The notes under the pieces are model-generated. The model made no database searches. It had not been told where the DNA came from and saw only the letters and a list, made by a program, of their open reading frames with translations. A stretch of DNA of 64,000 nucleotides from a virus, in IMG/VR virus record IMGVR_UViG_3300009128_000006, positions 1 to 64,000 of that record. One strand, 5' to 3'. Shown one piece after another: positions 1 through 8,720 of this stretch (positions are counted from its first letter, which is position 1; each line of letters starts with the position of its first letter). A program made the translations under genes and the position numbers.

Positions 1-208
1 AAGATCGATCCCGTCGATGTACCGAGCCTTGGAGTTCTGTCGGTAGAAGCGTTTTCTGCTTCCACCGGACCCACTCTTCGTGGACCGAACTCCATACGAT
101 CTTGCTGTTCTTGCACTCTGGATGCCTCCAGAAGTGCCCGTCTCCGAGCCGCGCGTTGACAACGGCTTCGGTCAGACTCCCGTAGGTGCTTGGCTGCTGA
201 TTGCCCAT
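1..208 (-). CDS. Intron-encoded LAGLIDADG-type homing endonuclease (partial, 5' end)
   Basis: An ATG at 208 lies inside the Q element of the group I intron and opens a frame of 69 codons that runs off the left edge without a stop. The product begins MGNQQPSTYG, the usual result when an endonuclease frame starts in an intron core. It continues with ARLGDGHFWRHPECKNSK and then a Trp- and Lys-rich stretch; the LGDGHF block resembles the first LAGLIDADG motif (family knowledge). Its role would be to cut intronless polymerase genes and drive intron homing. The missing C-terminal part prevents checking the second motif. It could instead be a degenerate endonuclease. Confidence 0.72.
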   Translation of the reverse strand, partial: MGNQQPSTYGSLTEAVVNARLGDGHFWRHPECKNSKIVWSSVHEEWVRWKQKTLLPTELQGSVHRRDRS

Positions 209-362
209 TTCCACATCCCCAATGGGATAGATATCCCAAAAGGCATGTTTCATACCACCACTTTTTTGCCCGTCGCGCTTGCCGTTTCCAGCTACGCTGT
301 GGGGTGGTGGTCTTTCGGGTGTTCCAGCAGTTCACGGGATTTTACAACCTCCATTAGTTCCA
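1..362 (-). ncRNA. Group I self-splicing intron in the DNA polymerase gene (partial, 3' part off the window)
   Basis: Read on the minus strand, the polymerase exon ends CAACCTT (369-363) and the intron starts at 362. The exon end pairs with AGGTTG-type guide sequence at about 351-344, giving a P1 helix that closes with the expected U-G wobble at the splice site. The core has a P-like element with CTGCTGG (about 332-326) and a Q-like element AATCAGCAGCCAAG (about 204-191); CTGCTG and CAGCAG form a perfect six-pair P4 helix. The reading frame stops at TAA, three codons into the intron. The R and S elements and the 3' splice site lie outside the window, so the intron is incomplete here. Confidence 0.88.
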
Positions 363-1889
363 AAGGTTGGGATTTCGACTGGCCAGCCGCCATGTACGAG
401 TGCCATGGGACAGGAGGCTGGTATGGACGCGGTCGTTCGCATCCGCCTTCTGCGGCAAGCTGATGAGGTAGTCGCCGTAGAGCTTCGAGAGCTTCCGGTG
501 CTTCATCAGCTCCACTGCCAGAGGCTCACCACGGTCCGAGAAGTACTCAAGCACGTCCTTGTCCGTACTCGGCTGCTTCACGCCTGAAGATCCACCCTTG
601 GTCATCTTGAAGGGCTTGTTCCCGAGGATGTCCTTGTACGTGCCGTCGGGCTGCTCGACGTAGAAGTACTCCCTTAGGTGCTTCGTGCTCTTGGGGTTGA
701 ACTCCAGACTGCCCGTGATGCGAACAATCTCTCGTTCAAGGTCTGCCAAGTCCTTGGCCATCGCCTCGGCGTACTCGTAGCACTGGCCGACATCGATCTT
801 GACCCCACGACGTTCCATGAGCCACAAAGTCTTGATGAACGGAACCCGTACTTTCTCCGAGTGCTCCAAGAGTGTGACAGGGACATCCTCTCCAGCATCC
901 ACACCCTCGGTGATCATGTCTTCGAGGTCGAGCTTGTCGCGGAGGTCATCGACCAGGGCATACGAAGCCCAGGCGTCCAGACTCGCGTAGTCCATCACCC
1001 GCGTCCGAAGGTACTCCACCGGATCGCCAGTGAGGCCCATCAGGTCCATCAGCAGTTCCCACGTGACTTCGTGAGCTTCGCGAAGCAGAGCTTGATCTTC
1101 GAGGACAGAGACCCAGCCGGTCCGGACCTTGTGATTCCGAATGGGCTCTCCACCCAGAAGCTGGATGTAGTCGGAGATGTACCCTTTTGGCCCGTAGGTC
1201 TTCGTGGCCTGTCCGTGTTTCCGGGCGATGGCCAGGACCTGTCGTGCCTTCAGAGCAAGCCCAGCCCTCAGAGAGAGATCGAGTTTCTTCAGATCCTTGA
1301 TGAGATCCTCTGCCCCATGTACGGCTCCCAGACGGATCAGTACTTTTTTGGCCAGTTCATCGGCCAAAGCCGGATTGTGGCCGGTGTCCTTCAACTCCAG
1401 GATGTCGTGGACTTCGCACATGAGCTTGACCTGTGCGTCCATGTTGCCTGGGTCTCCGAAGACCTCCTTGAAGGAGGTCATCGTCAGGCCGAGATGATCG
1501 TAGGCCGTCTCCTTCAGACCGTGACGACCCTGCCGGTTCTCGTCGTAGAGGTGGTCCTGATCGATAGAGTCCTGGATGTGCCCCTGAATCCAGATGTCGT
1601 GGTTCATCGTCAGGTGCATGTCGTACTTCGCATTCGACATACGCTTCTCGACGTCAGGACTCTCAAGCACCTCTGCGAAGTACGGCAGCAGCCGGACAGG
1701 AGCACAGATGCGAGACTCGTCGCACGCGAAGGAGAAGAACCTGACTCGATCGTTGAGAAGGTCGAGACCTGTGGTCTCGGTGTCGTAGCCGCAGACTCCC
1801 TTCTCCATGTAGTGGGAGTTCCAAAGGACGGCTTCTGCGACAGTGTTGATGTACGTCGGGAAAGGTGTCCTCACAATGGTAAAGGACAT
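363..1889 (-). CDS. DNA polymerase, family A, first exon (3'-5' exonuclease and start of polymerase domain)
   Basis: Exon of 509 codons. The exonuclease domain shows Exo I with DTETTGLD near residue 37, Exo II NAKYDMHLT near 90 and Exo III DYASLDAW near 310. The polymerase domain follows, with NPKSTKHLREYF and then HGTRTWRLASRNPNL, which matches the family A motif T-x-R-L-S-S-x-N-P-N-L-Q-N. The match stops exactly after NPNL, where the group I intron starts; the palm and fingers must be in an exon beyond the left edge. ATG at 1889 has GGAGG five bases upstream. It is the last gene in this window of the leftward replication block and likely the replicative polymerase. Without splicing, the product would be a dead 511-residue fragment. 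Confidence 0.92.
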
Positions 1890-1906
1890 TGATCCTCCAG
1901 TATGAT

Positions 1907-1929
1907 GAGGGGCCCAAAACGGGCCCCTC
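1907..1929. terminator. Hairpin between the polymerase and the upstream Cys-rich gene
   Basis: Perfect inverted repeat of GAGGGGCCC and GGGCCCCTC around an AAAAC loop, nine pairs, in the 66-base gap between two leftward genes. There is no clear T-run on either strand, so it may be an attenuator or processing site instead of a full terminator. Confidence 0.5.
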
Positions 1930-1955
1930 TTGATGTAGCGCGGCCGTAGCCGGGC

Positions 1956-3287
1956 CTACTCCCGGCGACGCCGACGGCGACGACCCGTCTTCCGGGCCGG
2001 CTTCCGGCTTGCGGTCTCCTGCCGCTCTGCCCGCTCCTGCGGCTCCTCGTCGCTGCGAGGTGCACCGCCACTGCTTCCACCGCGGTAGTTGCGGTAGCGG
2101 CCGCCAGAGGGCGACGAGAAGCTGTGGTTGGTGAAGTCTCGCGGCACGTCGACGTTGAGCTTCCGGGAGTGGAAGGCGTGGTCACGCGGCTTGTGGATGC
2201 TGTTGAAGTCCCACTGCGAGGTGATGGCCTTCCGGATGCCGTTCTCCTCCGTCCACACATAGTTGCCGTCGTCGTCCTCGCACGGAACCATGTTGTCGTC
2301 GTCCTCTTCGTCCTCCTCCCAGTCGATGAGGCTGCTCCCATCGGCGAGCTCGAACTCGGTGACCGGGATGACCTCCTTCACGACGATGTGCGTCCCCGTG
2401 CTCTCGCCCTCCTTCTTGACGAAGGCCACGACCTCGAAGGCCGAGAGGGCCTCGGGCTCGTCGCAGTCGCTGCAGGCCGACTCGAAGTCGGGGAAGCCGG
2501 TGTGTCCGCAGTGGGAGCAGGTCTGCCGTTCATCGCGGAACTTCGACACCTCCGACGCCTTCATGTCATCGAGGTCTGCGCTGCTGAGCACCTCGCTCTC
2601 GCACTCCTCACAGACGAAGCACACAGGCGTCAGATCACCACCGCAGCGGCAGAACTTCGCAGCCTCGTCGGCGATGCGCGCGAGGTCGTCGCGGTGGTTG
2701 GCCCCGACCTCGAGGTACTTCTTCTTGAAGAGGGCGACCTCCTTCTGCTCCAGCTTGTTGCCGATGCCCTCCCTGATCTCTCGGATCTCGCGAGGCGTCT
2801 CCACGACCTGCAGGGAGCGGATCGGATCACCCCGACGCGCGGTCTCCGTGTCTCGCTCGTACCGCTTCACACGGCCATCCCGGTCGAGAACCTCCTTCTT
2901 CGCGTACAGGGCCAGGTGGAGGATGTTGAAGCTGAAGTTGTCGTTGAGACCGACACGACGATCCCCGCGGTCCTTCGCGAAGCACGGCAGGCAGTCCACT
3001 TCGCCGTAGTCCAGTGCACAGCGATCCGAGTAGAACGACCCGGCTCCCTTGGGGGCGAGACGCATCTTGTGCATCTTGCAGGTGTGGAAGTAGAACTTGT
3101 CCTTGCTGTCGTCCGGGGCCGGGTAGTCCCCGTCGGTCAGCAGGATCGGGGTGAGCTCGTCCCGGGGGATGTTGAAGCGGTCCTTCCAGTTGCCGCGCCA
3201 TCCGCCTCCGCCCTTTCCCTTTCGAGACCTTCTTCCCCGTAGCGTGGACTGTCGCAGTCCGACCTTGCGGCCTTCTGAGCTACTCAT
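1956..3287 (-). CDS. Cys-rich zinc-ribbon protein of the replication block, candidate ssDNA-binding protein
   Basis: 443 residues, lying between primase and polymerase. The basic start (RGRRSRKGKGGGGWRGN) leads into an aromatic and acidic region with HTCKMHKMR. Two zinc-ribbon-like clusters follow: CRCGGD..CFVCEEC near residues 211-227 and CSHCGH..CSDCDE near 253-275. A very acidic stretch comes near 325-345 and an Arg-rich tail ends the protein. I do not recognise a named family. Position in the operon and the basic, zinc-binding, acidic layout fit a single-strand binding protein or recombination mediator, but this is inference. The start overlaps the end of primase by eight bases (ATGAGTAG) and has GGAGA upstream. 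Confidence 0.6.
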   Translation of the reverse strand: MSSSEGRKVGLRQSTLRGRRSRKGKGGGGWRGNWKDRFNIPRDELTPILLTDGDYPAPDDSKDKFYFHTCKMHKMRLAPKGAGSFYSDRCALDYGEVDCLPCFAKDRGDRRVGLNDNFSFNILHLALYAKKEVLDRDGRVKRYERDTETARRGDPIRSLQVVETPREIREIREGIGNKLEQKEVALFKKKYLEVGANHRDDLARIADEAAKFCRCGGDLTPVCFVCEECESEVLSSADLDDMKASEVSKFRDERQTCSHCGHTGFPDFESACSDCDEPEALSAFEVVAFVKKEGESTGTHIVVKEVIPVTEFELADGSSLIDWEEDEEDDDNMVPCEDDDGNYVWTEENGIRKAITSQWDFNSIHKPRDHAFHSRKLNVDVPRDFTNHSFSSPSGGRYRNYRGGSSGGAPRSDEEPQERAERQETASRKPARKTGRRRRRRRE

Positions 3288-4359
3288 TCGATCGTCTCCA
3301 TTGACGTAGAGTGTATGGATTGTTGGTTGATTCGTAGAGCTCGTCTCCAGTCAGCGCATCTGGCTGGACCCCTACGAAACGATAAGGATACCGGGCTACC
3401 AGCACCCTTAAAGCTCTGAGCTTATGGCCTATTCTAACCGTTCCTTTACGACCGGGCTCGTCGTCGTCCAGACACAAAATGACCGTACAGCCGATTCTTT
3501 CGAGAAACGTCTGCTGAGCCACACTCAGACTTGTGCCCATGAGCGCACAGGTGTTCTCGAAGCCGTGCTGGACCATCCAGAGACACGCTTTGTATCCTTC
3601 CGTCAGGTACAGAACACCGCCCGATCCCCCGTAAAGCCGGTCATAGATTCGGTCCCATCGCCACAAGTAGTCCTTGTTGCTGAAATGGTACCCGGGGAAC
3701 CCCATGTCGCGGAGCTCCTTCTCGTAGACCCTGTACTTTCCTCCCCTCCCATGATCCGGCTTTCCCGCAAATCCTGCGAGAGTGCCATACAGATCTCGGA
3801 TGGGGTAGATCACACGGCCACGCGCGATGTCGTAGCCGATGTCGTGGTCCCGAAGCACATCCTCATCGAACCCCTCATACAGTAGAGATTCGGGAGCGAA
3901 CTCGAAGAGGCCCAGGACTTTCTCTGGGAGTGGGTACGAGGTCTCGAACAGCTTCGCAGAACGACTACCAGGCTTCTTCCTCTCGGTCGGTACGAGATGG
4001 GGCTTCAATCTTTGAAGAGTACTCTTCACGTACTCTTGAGATCTTCCGAGCTTCTTCAGGAGGGAGCCGAGGCCTCCGCCTCCGCAACCTGCGAAGCAGT
4101 TCCACTGCCCTGTGGCAGCATTGAAGGAGAAGGATGGCTTAGATTTCCCCCGTTCCTCGCCGTGAATGGGACAGAAACCAATCCAGTTTGAGCCGCCGCT
4201 CGGTCTTAGACCCTCGATGTAGCGATGGGCCAGTTCGAGAGCGGCACTATTCCCAGAGCCCGGGAGGGAGCCTCGTCGGGCTTCTTTCCCTCTTTCCCTT
4301 CTTGCGGTGGCTCTTTCCTCCGCCTCCTCCGCTGTTCGTATTCTCCTCTTTCGAGTCAT
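3280..4359 (-). CDS. DNA primase, DnaG type (zinc finger plus Toprim)
   Basis: 359 residues that make RNA primers for replication. The zinc finger has Cys63, His66, Cys88 and Cys92 (CPIH, then CFAGC), the CHC2 pattern. The Toprim domain has LTEGYKA near 248 with the catalytic Glu, and ILCLDDDEPG near 296 with the metal-binding Asp residues. It is shorter than bacterial DnaG and lacks the C-terminal helicase-binding domain, as in many phage primases. The first 112 bases overlap the end of the helicase gene in another frame; the helicase tail there is low-complexity, so both frames can be real. A weak AAGG precedes the ATG. It very likely works with the DnaB-type helicase next door. Confidence 0.9.
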   Translation of the reverse strand: MTRKRRIRTAEEAEERATARRERGKEARRGSLPGSGNSAALELAHRYIEGLRPSGGSNWIGFCPIHGEERGKSKPSFSFNAATGQWNCFAGCGGGGLGSLLKKLGRSQEYVKSTLQRLKPHLVPTERKKPGSRSAKLFETSYPLPEKVLGLFEFAPESLLYEGFDEDVLRDHDIGYDIARGRVIYPIRDLYGTLAGFAGKPDHGRGGKYRVYEKELRDMGFPGYHFSNKDYLWRWDRIYDRLYGGSGGVLYLTEGYKACLWMVQHGFENTCALMGTSLSVAQQTFLERIGCTVILCLDDDEPGRKGTVRIGHKLRALRVLVARYPYRFVGVQPDALTGDELYESTNNPYTLRQWRRSNE

Positions 4360-6916
4360 CGACCTTGTTGTCCTTCAGGAATGCCTCCACGTTTGCGTTC
4401 TCCATCCTCAGCGAGAAGTCTGCGCCAGGCCATGCGTTGACGATCATCGGATTCAACAGCGCATCCCGAACTCCGGGGAAGACCAGGAGTAGTGCTGGCT
4501 TACCAGTCACAGGGTCTCTACCCTTGAAGATGCGGATGACCAGGTCAGCATCCTGTCCGATGGCATCTGCAAAGGCCAGCTCTCCCAGGTCATCACCACG
4601 GCCCTTGGCGGCTCCGCGGTTTGCCTGAGTGGTTCCGATTACTGGAACGGAGAGCTGCTGGCCCATGTTTTTCAGGTCCGCACTGATGTTCGAGATCTGC
4701 TTCCAATCCCGGCTCGTCACCCGTGTTCGGCCATCGCGCATCAGGTAGAACCCGTCCACGAGGATGAGGTCTGGCTCGAACTTCTCTGCCTCTGCCATGA
4801 TGACGTCGACCGTCGCGCCTTTCCTCCCCTTGAGATTCTTGTCGCTCAGGAAGCTCATTGCAGCCTGACGCTTGGTGTCCGGGTTGATCTCCTTGTCCCA
4901 GTGCTCGAACGAGTCGAGCATGTCGAAGTAATGCTCCCGATTGATGTCGCTCAGAGTCCCTGTCTTGATCTCGTGGTAGTCAAGACCTGCCAGGATGGAA
5001 GCAACTCGACGGGCCATCTGCTTGTCTGACATCTCCTTCGAGTAGATGAGTACCCGTCGTCCGTTGAGGTAAGCATCTGCGCATATGGCAAGGGCCAGCC
5101 AGGTGTTGTGGACTACGAAGCCTTCAACAACGAAGTTTGGATCCTGTCCGTCCTCAATGATCAGATCCCAGCACTCCCTCTTCCCAATAGGGGTGATGTC
5201 CTTGATCTGCTCCCACATCAAGTCCTGAGCTGCGATCTTCCGTAGCGGTTCAGAGTCCCATGCGTTCGCGATCTTCTTCAGCAGACGACGACTGATCTTC
5301 CCTGTCCGTCTAAAGAGCTTGCTTCGATCCAGATAGGATTGGCCCATCTTTGGCCATTCCTTTGTACCTTTCTCACGAAGGATGAGGGACATCAGCTCTT
5401 CGGAGTATGGCACTCCATCTACGTTCCGTTTGGTGGCTCGTGGCTCTGCCAGCTTCTCCAGCCCTTCTCTCTTCCTGGGACACTTCACATATGGGAGCAT
5501 CTCACGTGCCAGAGCCTGATGCGGACCCAGCCCGTAGGCTGAGACAGACCATTGTCCGCTATGGCTATTGGAGGCAAACGAGAGTTGCGCAGCAGTGCCC
5601 AGCCTCTTGAGCAGGTGATGGATTCCTCGAGCCAGCTTCTCACTGGCTGTGTACCATGCCACTTTGTAGGGCTTCTTTGTCCATACGGTCCCGTCGGTAT
5701 CGAGGAGGCCTGCCAGGAAGGCTGCTACGGATGCCGGGCTGGAGGTGAAGATCCACTCAGGGACTTCCTTATCCACGGCCTTCTTGCCGTGGATACCCAT
5801 ACTTCGAAGTGCTCGAAGTGCGTGGTTGGTCCCAGGAACCTCAGAGATGATCCGGTACTCATGAGCGCGATACGCCGCAACAACTTTGCAGCGATACAGC
5901 TCCCGACAGATCCGGTCTACCTCATCGACGATCTCTGTATCGACGTTCGTGAACTGAAGCTCATTGCGGGTGTAGTTCCCATCACCAATCAATGCCCCGA
6001 TGACCCATGCCTCTTCCGGATGGTCAATGACCCACTCCCACTCTGGAACTGCTCGGGTCGTAGCGATCCAGTCTCCTACCTCCAGGTTGCAAATCCTCTC
6101 GTAGACATCCTCAAAGGATCCTTCAGGAACCATGAAGAGATGTTCGGTGCTGGTCTCCACGACATGCCCGGACATCGTAGTGACCCGGACACACTCCTTG
6201 TCTCCACTCGGAACCTTTCTTGCCTGTGCCCAGCGGAGCTTCTCCGTGCTCTTGGTGTAGGACGCCACTTCGTTGTGGTCGGCCAGTTCTTCAATAGGGA
6301 CGAGATGTCCGGACGGGACCATGATCTTTTGTCCCGCCACGACGCACTTCATAGATTTCGGACGAGCGTAGATGACGATGAAGTCCTCGGGGTGCATCCC
6401 TCCTGTGCCTCTGTTGAGAGGGGCCCAGGGGAAAGGGAGACCGGTGATCCCCCCGGTCTCCATCATCGTCGTGTAGTCGCCCTTCAGCAGCGGAGCCGCA
6501 CTGGCCATCAGAAGGTGGTTGCTCTTCCCGCCTGAGACGTTGAGATCCTTCAGACGAGGAAGCAGTGCCTGCAGCACCAGACTCGGATCGAGGCCATCAA
6601 GAAGGAGCTTCTCTGTCTCGTCGAGAGCATCCTTCATACCGGCAGTCAGGCGACGGTCTTCCAGCTCTGTAATGAGCGAGTCGACCGAGTCTCGGCTCGT
6701 GACCGGCTTGAAGTTGCCGAACCTGCGGCAGACTTTCCCGAAGTCCGGGACCTCTCCCAGATGCTGCGGATGGTTGAAGTGCTCGTGCATCCACTGGAAG
6801 ATCTCTCGAGCCTCCCCCGTAAGGAAAAGGTCCGGGGTCACTCCGCGTTGCCGTATCTGCGTAAAGCTACCAGATCGGATGATGGCAGACAGGAGTGCCA
6901 GCTCAGGATTGGCCAT
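4247..6916 (-). CDS. Replicative DNA helicase, DnaB-like, interrupted by an intein
   Basis: 889-residue precursor. The N-extein (1-190) has a DnaB-like helical domain and ends YARPKSMK. The C-extein (605-889) starts TWLALAICADAY, so splicing rebuilds a P-loop ARPKSMKT. Later motifs are LILVDGFY (Walker B), GTTQANRG and a C-terminal Arg segment. This fits the SF4 ring helicases that unwind the fork; the P-loop lacks the canonical first Gly, as is common in phage versions. The C-terminal 50 residues are Gly/Lys-rich and overlap the primase start. ATG at 6916 shares a base with the previous stop (TGATG). Mature length after splicing would be about 475 residues. Confidence 0.9.
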   Translation of the reverse strand: MANPELALLSAIIRSGSFTQIRQRGVTPDLFLTGEAREIFQWMHEHFNHPQHLGEVPDFGKVCRRFGNFKPVTSRDSVDSLITELEDRRLTAGMKDALDETEKLLLDGLDPSLVLQALLPRLKDLNVSGGKSNHLLMASAAPLLKGDYTTMMETGGITGLPFPWAPLNRGTGGMHPEDFIVIYARPKSMKCVVAGQKIMVPSGHLVPIEELADHNEVASYTKSTEKLRWAQARKVPSGDKECVRVTTMSGHVVETSTEHLFMVPEGSFEDVYERICNLEVGDWIATTRAVPEWEWVIDHPEEAWVIGALIGDGNYTRNELQFTNVDTEIVDEVDRICRELYRCKVVAAYRAHEYRIISEVPGTNHALRALRSMGIHGKKAVDKEVPEWIFTSSPASVAAFLAGLLDTDGTVWTKKPYKVAWYTASEKLARGIHHLLKRLGTAAQLSFASNSHSGQWSVSAYGLGPHQALAREMLPYVKCPRKREGLEKLAEPRATKRNVDGVPYSEELMSLILREKGTKEWPKMGQSYLDRSKLFRRTGKISRRLLKKIANAWDSEPLRKIAAQDLMWEQIKDITPIGKRECWDLIIEDGQDPNFVVEGFVVHNTWLALAICADAYLNGRRVLIYSKEMSDKQMARRVASILAGLDYHEIKTGTLSDINREHYFDMLDSFEHWDKEINPDTKRQAAMSFLSDKNLKGRKGATVDVIMAEAEKFEPDLILVDGFYLMRDGRTRVTSRDWKQISNISADLKNMGQQLSVPVIGTTQANRGAAKGRGDDLGELAFADAIGQDADLVIRIFKGRDPVTGKPALLLVFPGVRDALLNPMIVNAWPGADFSLRMENANVEAFLKDNKVDDSKEENTNSGGGGGKSHRKKGKRERSPTRLPPGLWE
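5105..6346 (-). mobile_element. Intein with LAGLIDADG endonuclease in the helicase P-loop
   Basis: 414 residues (191-604 of the precursor). It starts with Cys at CVVAGQKIMVP, has the block B motif TSTEHLF, and ends GFVVHN before Thr+1. Endonuclease motifs are VIGALIGDGNY and FLAGLLDTDGTV. Insertion falls between Lys and Thr of the P-loop, so the helicase cannot bind ATP until splicing is complete. All residues needed for splicing (Cys1, block B His, terminal His-Asn, Thr+1) are present. Confidence 0.95.
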
Positions 6917-7215
6917 CAGAGCTCCGGGTCGTCATCGTCGAGGGTGACCGTCTCATCGTCATCGTCGACGAGAGGTTCCTCTTCGCGTGTGCCTCCCGCA
7001 CTTAACCCGATCGTAGCCATCAGGTCGCTCACCAGCTGGTCTGTCCCGCGTTTGAACACTTCCCACACATCGTCCTTGACAGTAACGATGGTCTCCTGTT
7101 TCGACGCAATCAGATGCTCTTCGTCACCGTTCGAGAAGTAGATGTTGGAGGTGAGGATGGCCACCCTTTGTGGGATGACCAACTCCACCTTCAACACGTC
7201 GTGCCGGATGCTCAC
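6916..7215 (-). CDS. Hypothetical protein, acidic C-terminus
   Basis: 99 residues, not recognised. A compact region (LKVELVIPQRVAILTSNIYF) with alternating hydrophobic residues is followed by a Gly-rich link and an Asp-run tail ending DDDDPEL. I chose GTG at 7215, which forms a GTGA overlap with the upstream stop and has GGAG about ten bases before it; a GTG four codons earlier is possible. Its stop shares a base with the helicase start, so the two are likely co-translated. The acidic tail could mediate protein contacts, but no function is assigned. Confidence 0.65.
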   Translation of the reverse strand: MSIRHDVLKVELVIPQRVAILTSNIYFSNGDEEHLIASKQETIVTVKDDVWEVFKRGTDQLVSDLMATIGLSAGGTREEEPLVDDDDETVTLDDDDPEL

Positions 7216-7550
7216 CCAGACACCCACTCCTCGAAGAGTGTCCGAGCCTTCTCGAAGACGTCGGGCAAGTTCTCTTCTGCGACGGCGGCGGCTGCTGCCA
7301 ACGCGTCAGAGACGGCCTCTTCATCCTGGGCACAGGTCAGAGCGACGGAGACGTGCGCGCCGTAGCCCTTCCCGTAGTTGTTGTCCTTCATGTCCATCGA
7401 TGCCGTCACACGGGCTTCCGTCCCGTTGAGCATCAAGGCACGAAGTGGATCGATCGTCGGCATCTTCACCTCCTGGGTGTGTTGGCCGTGGTAGGTCTTG
7501 ACCTCGCCGTCGTTGACGAGGGTGATTGTCAGTGTGACCGCTGCTTTCAC
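7212..7550 (-). CDS. Hypothetical protein, Ala-rich helical C-terminus
   Basis: 112 residues, not recognised. The N-terminal half looks like beta structure (AVTLTITLVNDGEVKTYHG), with a middle segment RVTASMDMKDNNYG, then an Ala-rich helix from about residue 78. It starts with GTG at 7550 overlapping the previous stop (GTGA) and ends in a GTGA overlap with the next gene. It sits in the leftward replication operon between two other small unknown genes, consistent with a small accessory replication or takeover protein (inference only). Confidence 0.65.
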   Translation of the reverse strand: MKAAVTLTITLVNDGEVKTYHGQHTQEVKMPTIDPLRALMLNGTEARVTASMDMKDNNYGKGYGAHVSVALTCAQDEEAVSDALAAAAAVAEENLPDVFEKARTLFEEWVSG

Positions 7551-7960
7551 TTGAATCTCACCGAGGCCGCCCGCTGCTTGGTTCGGACGAACTCCTTGTA
7601 CACCGCCTCAAGCTCTGCCGGAAGACGGAGGATCTGATGTGCGGCTGCGGTGTACTGCAGCACTCCCATTCGGATCAGAAGGTCGACGTCGCCCCGGGCC
7701 TGGGCCTCTTCCAGCAGACCTTCGAGGTCGACTTCGGCCTGCAGCTTGGAGGTGCTCACAGTGATCATGATGGGGCCGAGCTCGTGCTTCCCTGGTCCCA
7801 GCTTCCGAGCCGCTTCCTTGGCCGCCTTCTCTGCCTTTGGAAGCTCAACCTCGAGATCTCTGTACGCCTCCCACAGCTCTGGCTCTGCCTCGCCAATGGC
7901 GGCTTGAAGCTCCTCCATGTCCTCTCGAATGGTCTGAAGGGCTGCGAGCGGGTCAGCCAT
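7547..7960 (-). CDS. Hypothetical coiled-coil protein
   Basis: 137 residues with a strongly helical, charged N-terminal half (IREDMEELQAAIGEAEPELW and AEKAAKEAARKL), probably a coiled coil, and a second helical half with LLIRMGVLQYTAAAHQILRL. No catalytic motif is seen. ATG at 7960 overlaps the end of the glycosylase gene by eight bases. It could be a structural or adaptor protein in the replication block; the function is unknown. Confidence 0.65.
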   Translation of the reverse strand: MADPLAALQTIREDMEELQAAIGEAEPELWEAYRDLEVELPKAEKAAKEAARKLGPGKHELGPIMITVSTSKLQAEVDLEGLLEEAQARGDVDLLIRMGVLQYTAAAHQILRLPAELEAVYKEFVRTKQRAASVRFK

Positions 7961-8720
7961 CGTCGCTCAGGAGCAGGGACTCGCCATGCACCTTGTGGCC
8001 CAGCTCCTCCACCAGGGAGAGGGCGTACCGTAGGTCTTCCATGATGGCGTAGGTGACCCCTCGCTTCTTCTTGATCTGCGCAGCATCTCCTTTCCGAAGC
8101 GCGTAGCTCGGATCGAGTAGAGCCATCATCGGGTAGCGAACAGCCACGCCTGTGGGAGGAGAGGGGACAGAGATGTCGAAGATCCTGCCGCGCTTATGGG
8201 TAATCGGCACCATCTTGCCGACCAGGGCACTCGCTGCCGTCTTTCCTGTGGCGATGATGAGCTTCGGGTCCACCGCATAGATGGCTCGCTGGAGCCGTTC
8301 CCTGCACGCCTTCACTTCATTCCTCGAAGGCGACCTGTTGTCCTCTGGGAAGCACATCACGATATTCGTCCAGTAGATGTACTCGTCGAGCAGGTCTCTG
8401 GCGGCATCGAAGTATTCGGCCTCGTTCTCGATCTCCCTGATCGACTCAACGACCTCTCGGTCGGGCCACACATTGAGAATGAGATCCATGAGGAGCTCTC
8501 CGGCGGGCCCTCGGAAGGACTCTCCCATCCCATCTCCAATAGATCCCGGAGCCTGACCGATCACCATTAGCGAAGCCGAGGCACTTCCACTGCCGAAGAC
8601 GATCTGGTTTCGGTTGGCACAGAGCGAAGGACACTTCTGACAGTCCCGGTACTCGTCTCGCAGGCTCACCAAGGCCGGGAGCCCGACAGACGGAGCGAAA
8701 TGGGCGAGGGCGGAGCTCAT
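7953..8720 (-). CDS. Uracil-DNA glycosylase, family 4/5-like
   Basis: 255 residues that would remove uracil from DNA. The N-terminus has Cys27, Cys30 and Cys34 (CQKCPSLC); family 4 enzymes use four Cys for a 4Fe-4S cluster, and a candidate fourth is in TNIVMCFPE. The active-site block is GQAPGSIGDG (55-64), followed by FRGPAGELL. A later block KLIIATGKTAASAL matches the glycosylase fold. The ATG forms an ATGA overlap with the preceding gene. In the replication operon it could keep uracil out of the phage DNA or help DNA processing. The enzyme class is clear, the exact family less so. Confidence 0.85.
   Translation of the reverse strand: MSSALAHFAPSVGLPALVSLRDEYRDCQKCPSLCANRNQIVFGSGSASASLMVIGQAPGSIGDGMGESFRGPAGELLMDLILNVWPDREVVESIREIENEAEYFDAARDLLDEYIYWTNIVMCFPEDNRSPSRNEVKACRERLQRAIYAVDPKLIIATGKTAASALVGKMVPITHKRGRIFDISVPSPPTGVAVRYPMMALLDPSYALRKGDAAQIKKKRGVTYAIMEDLRYALSLVEELGHKVHGESLLLSDDG

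Noticed and set aside
363-1889. Polymerase as a true exonuclease-only protein
   Set aside because: The sequence runs well into the polymerase domain and stops at a classic intron site with a matching intron core.
8223-8243. TGKTAAS in the uracil glycosylase as a Lys-x-Ala motif
   Set aside because: It belongs to the conserved glycosylase fold, not to the virion-protein motif set.
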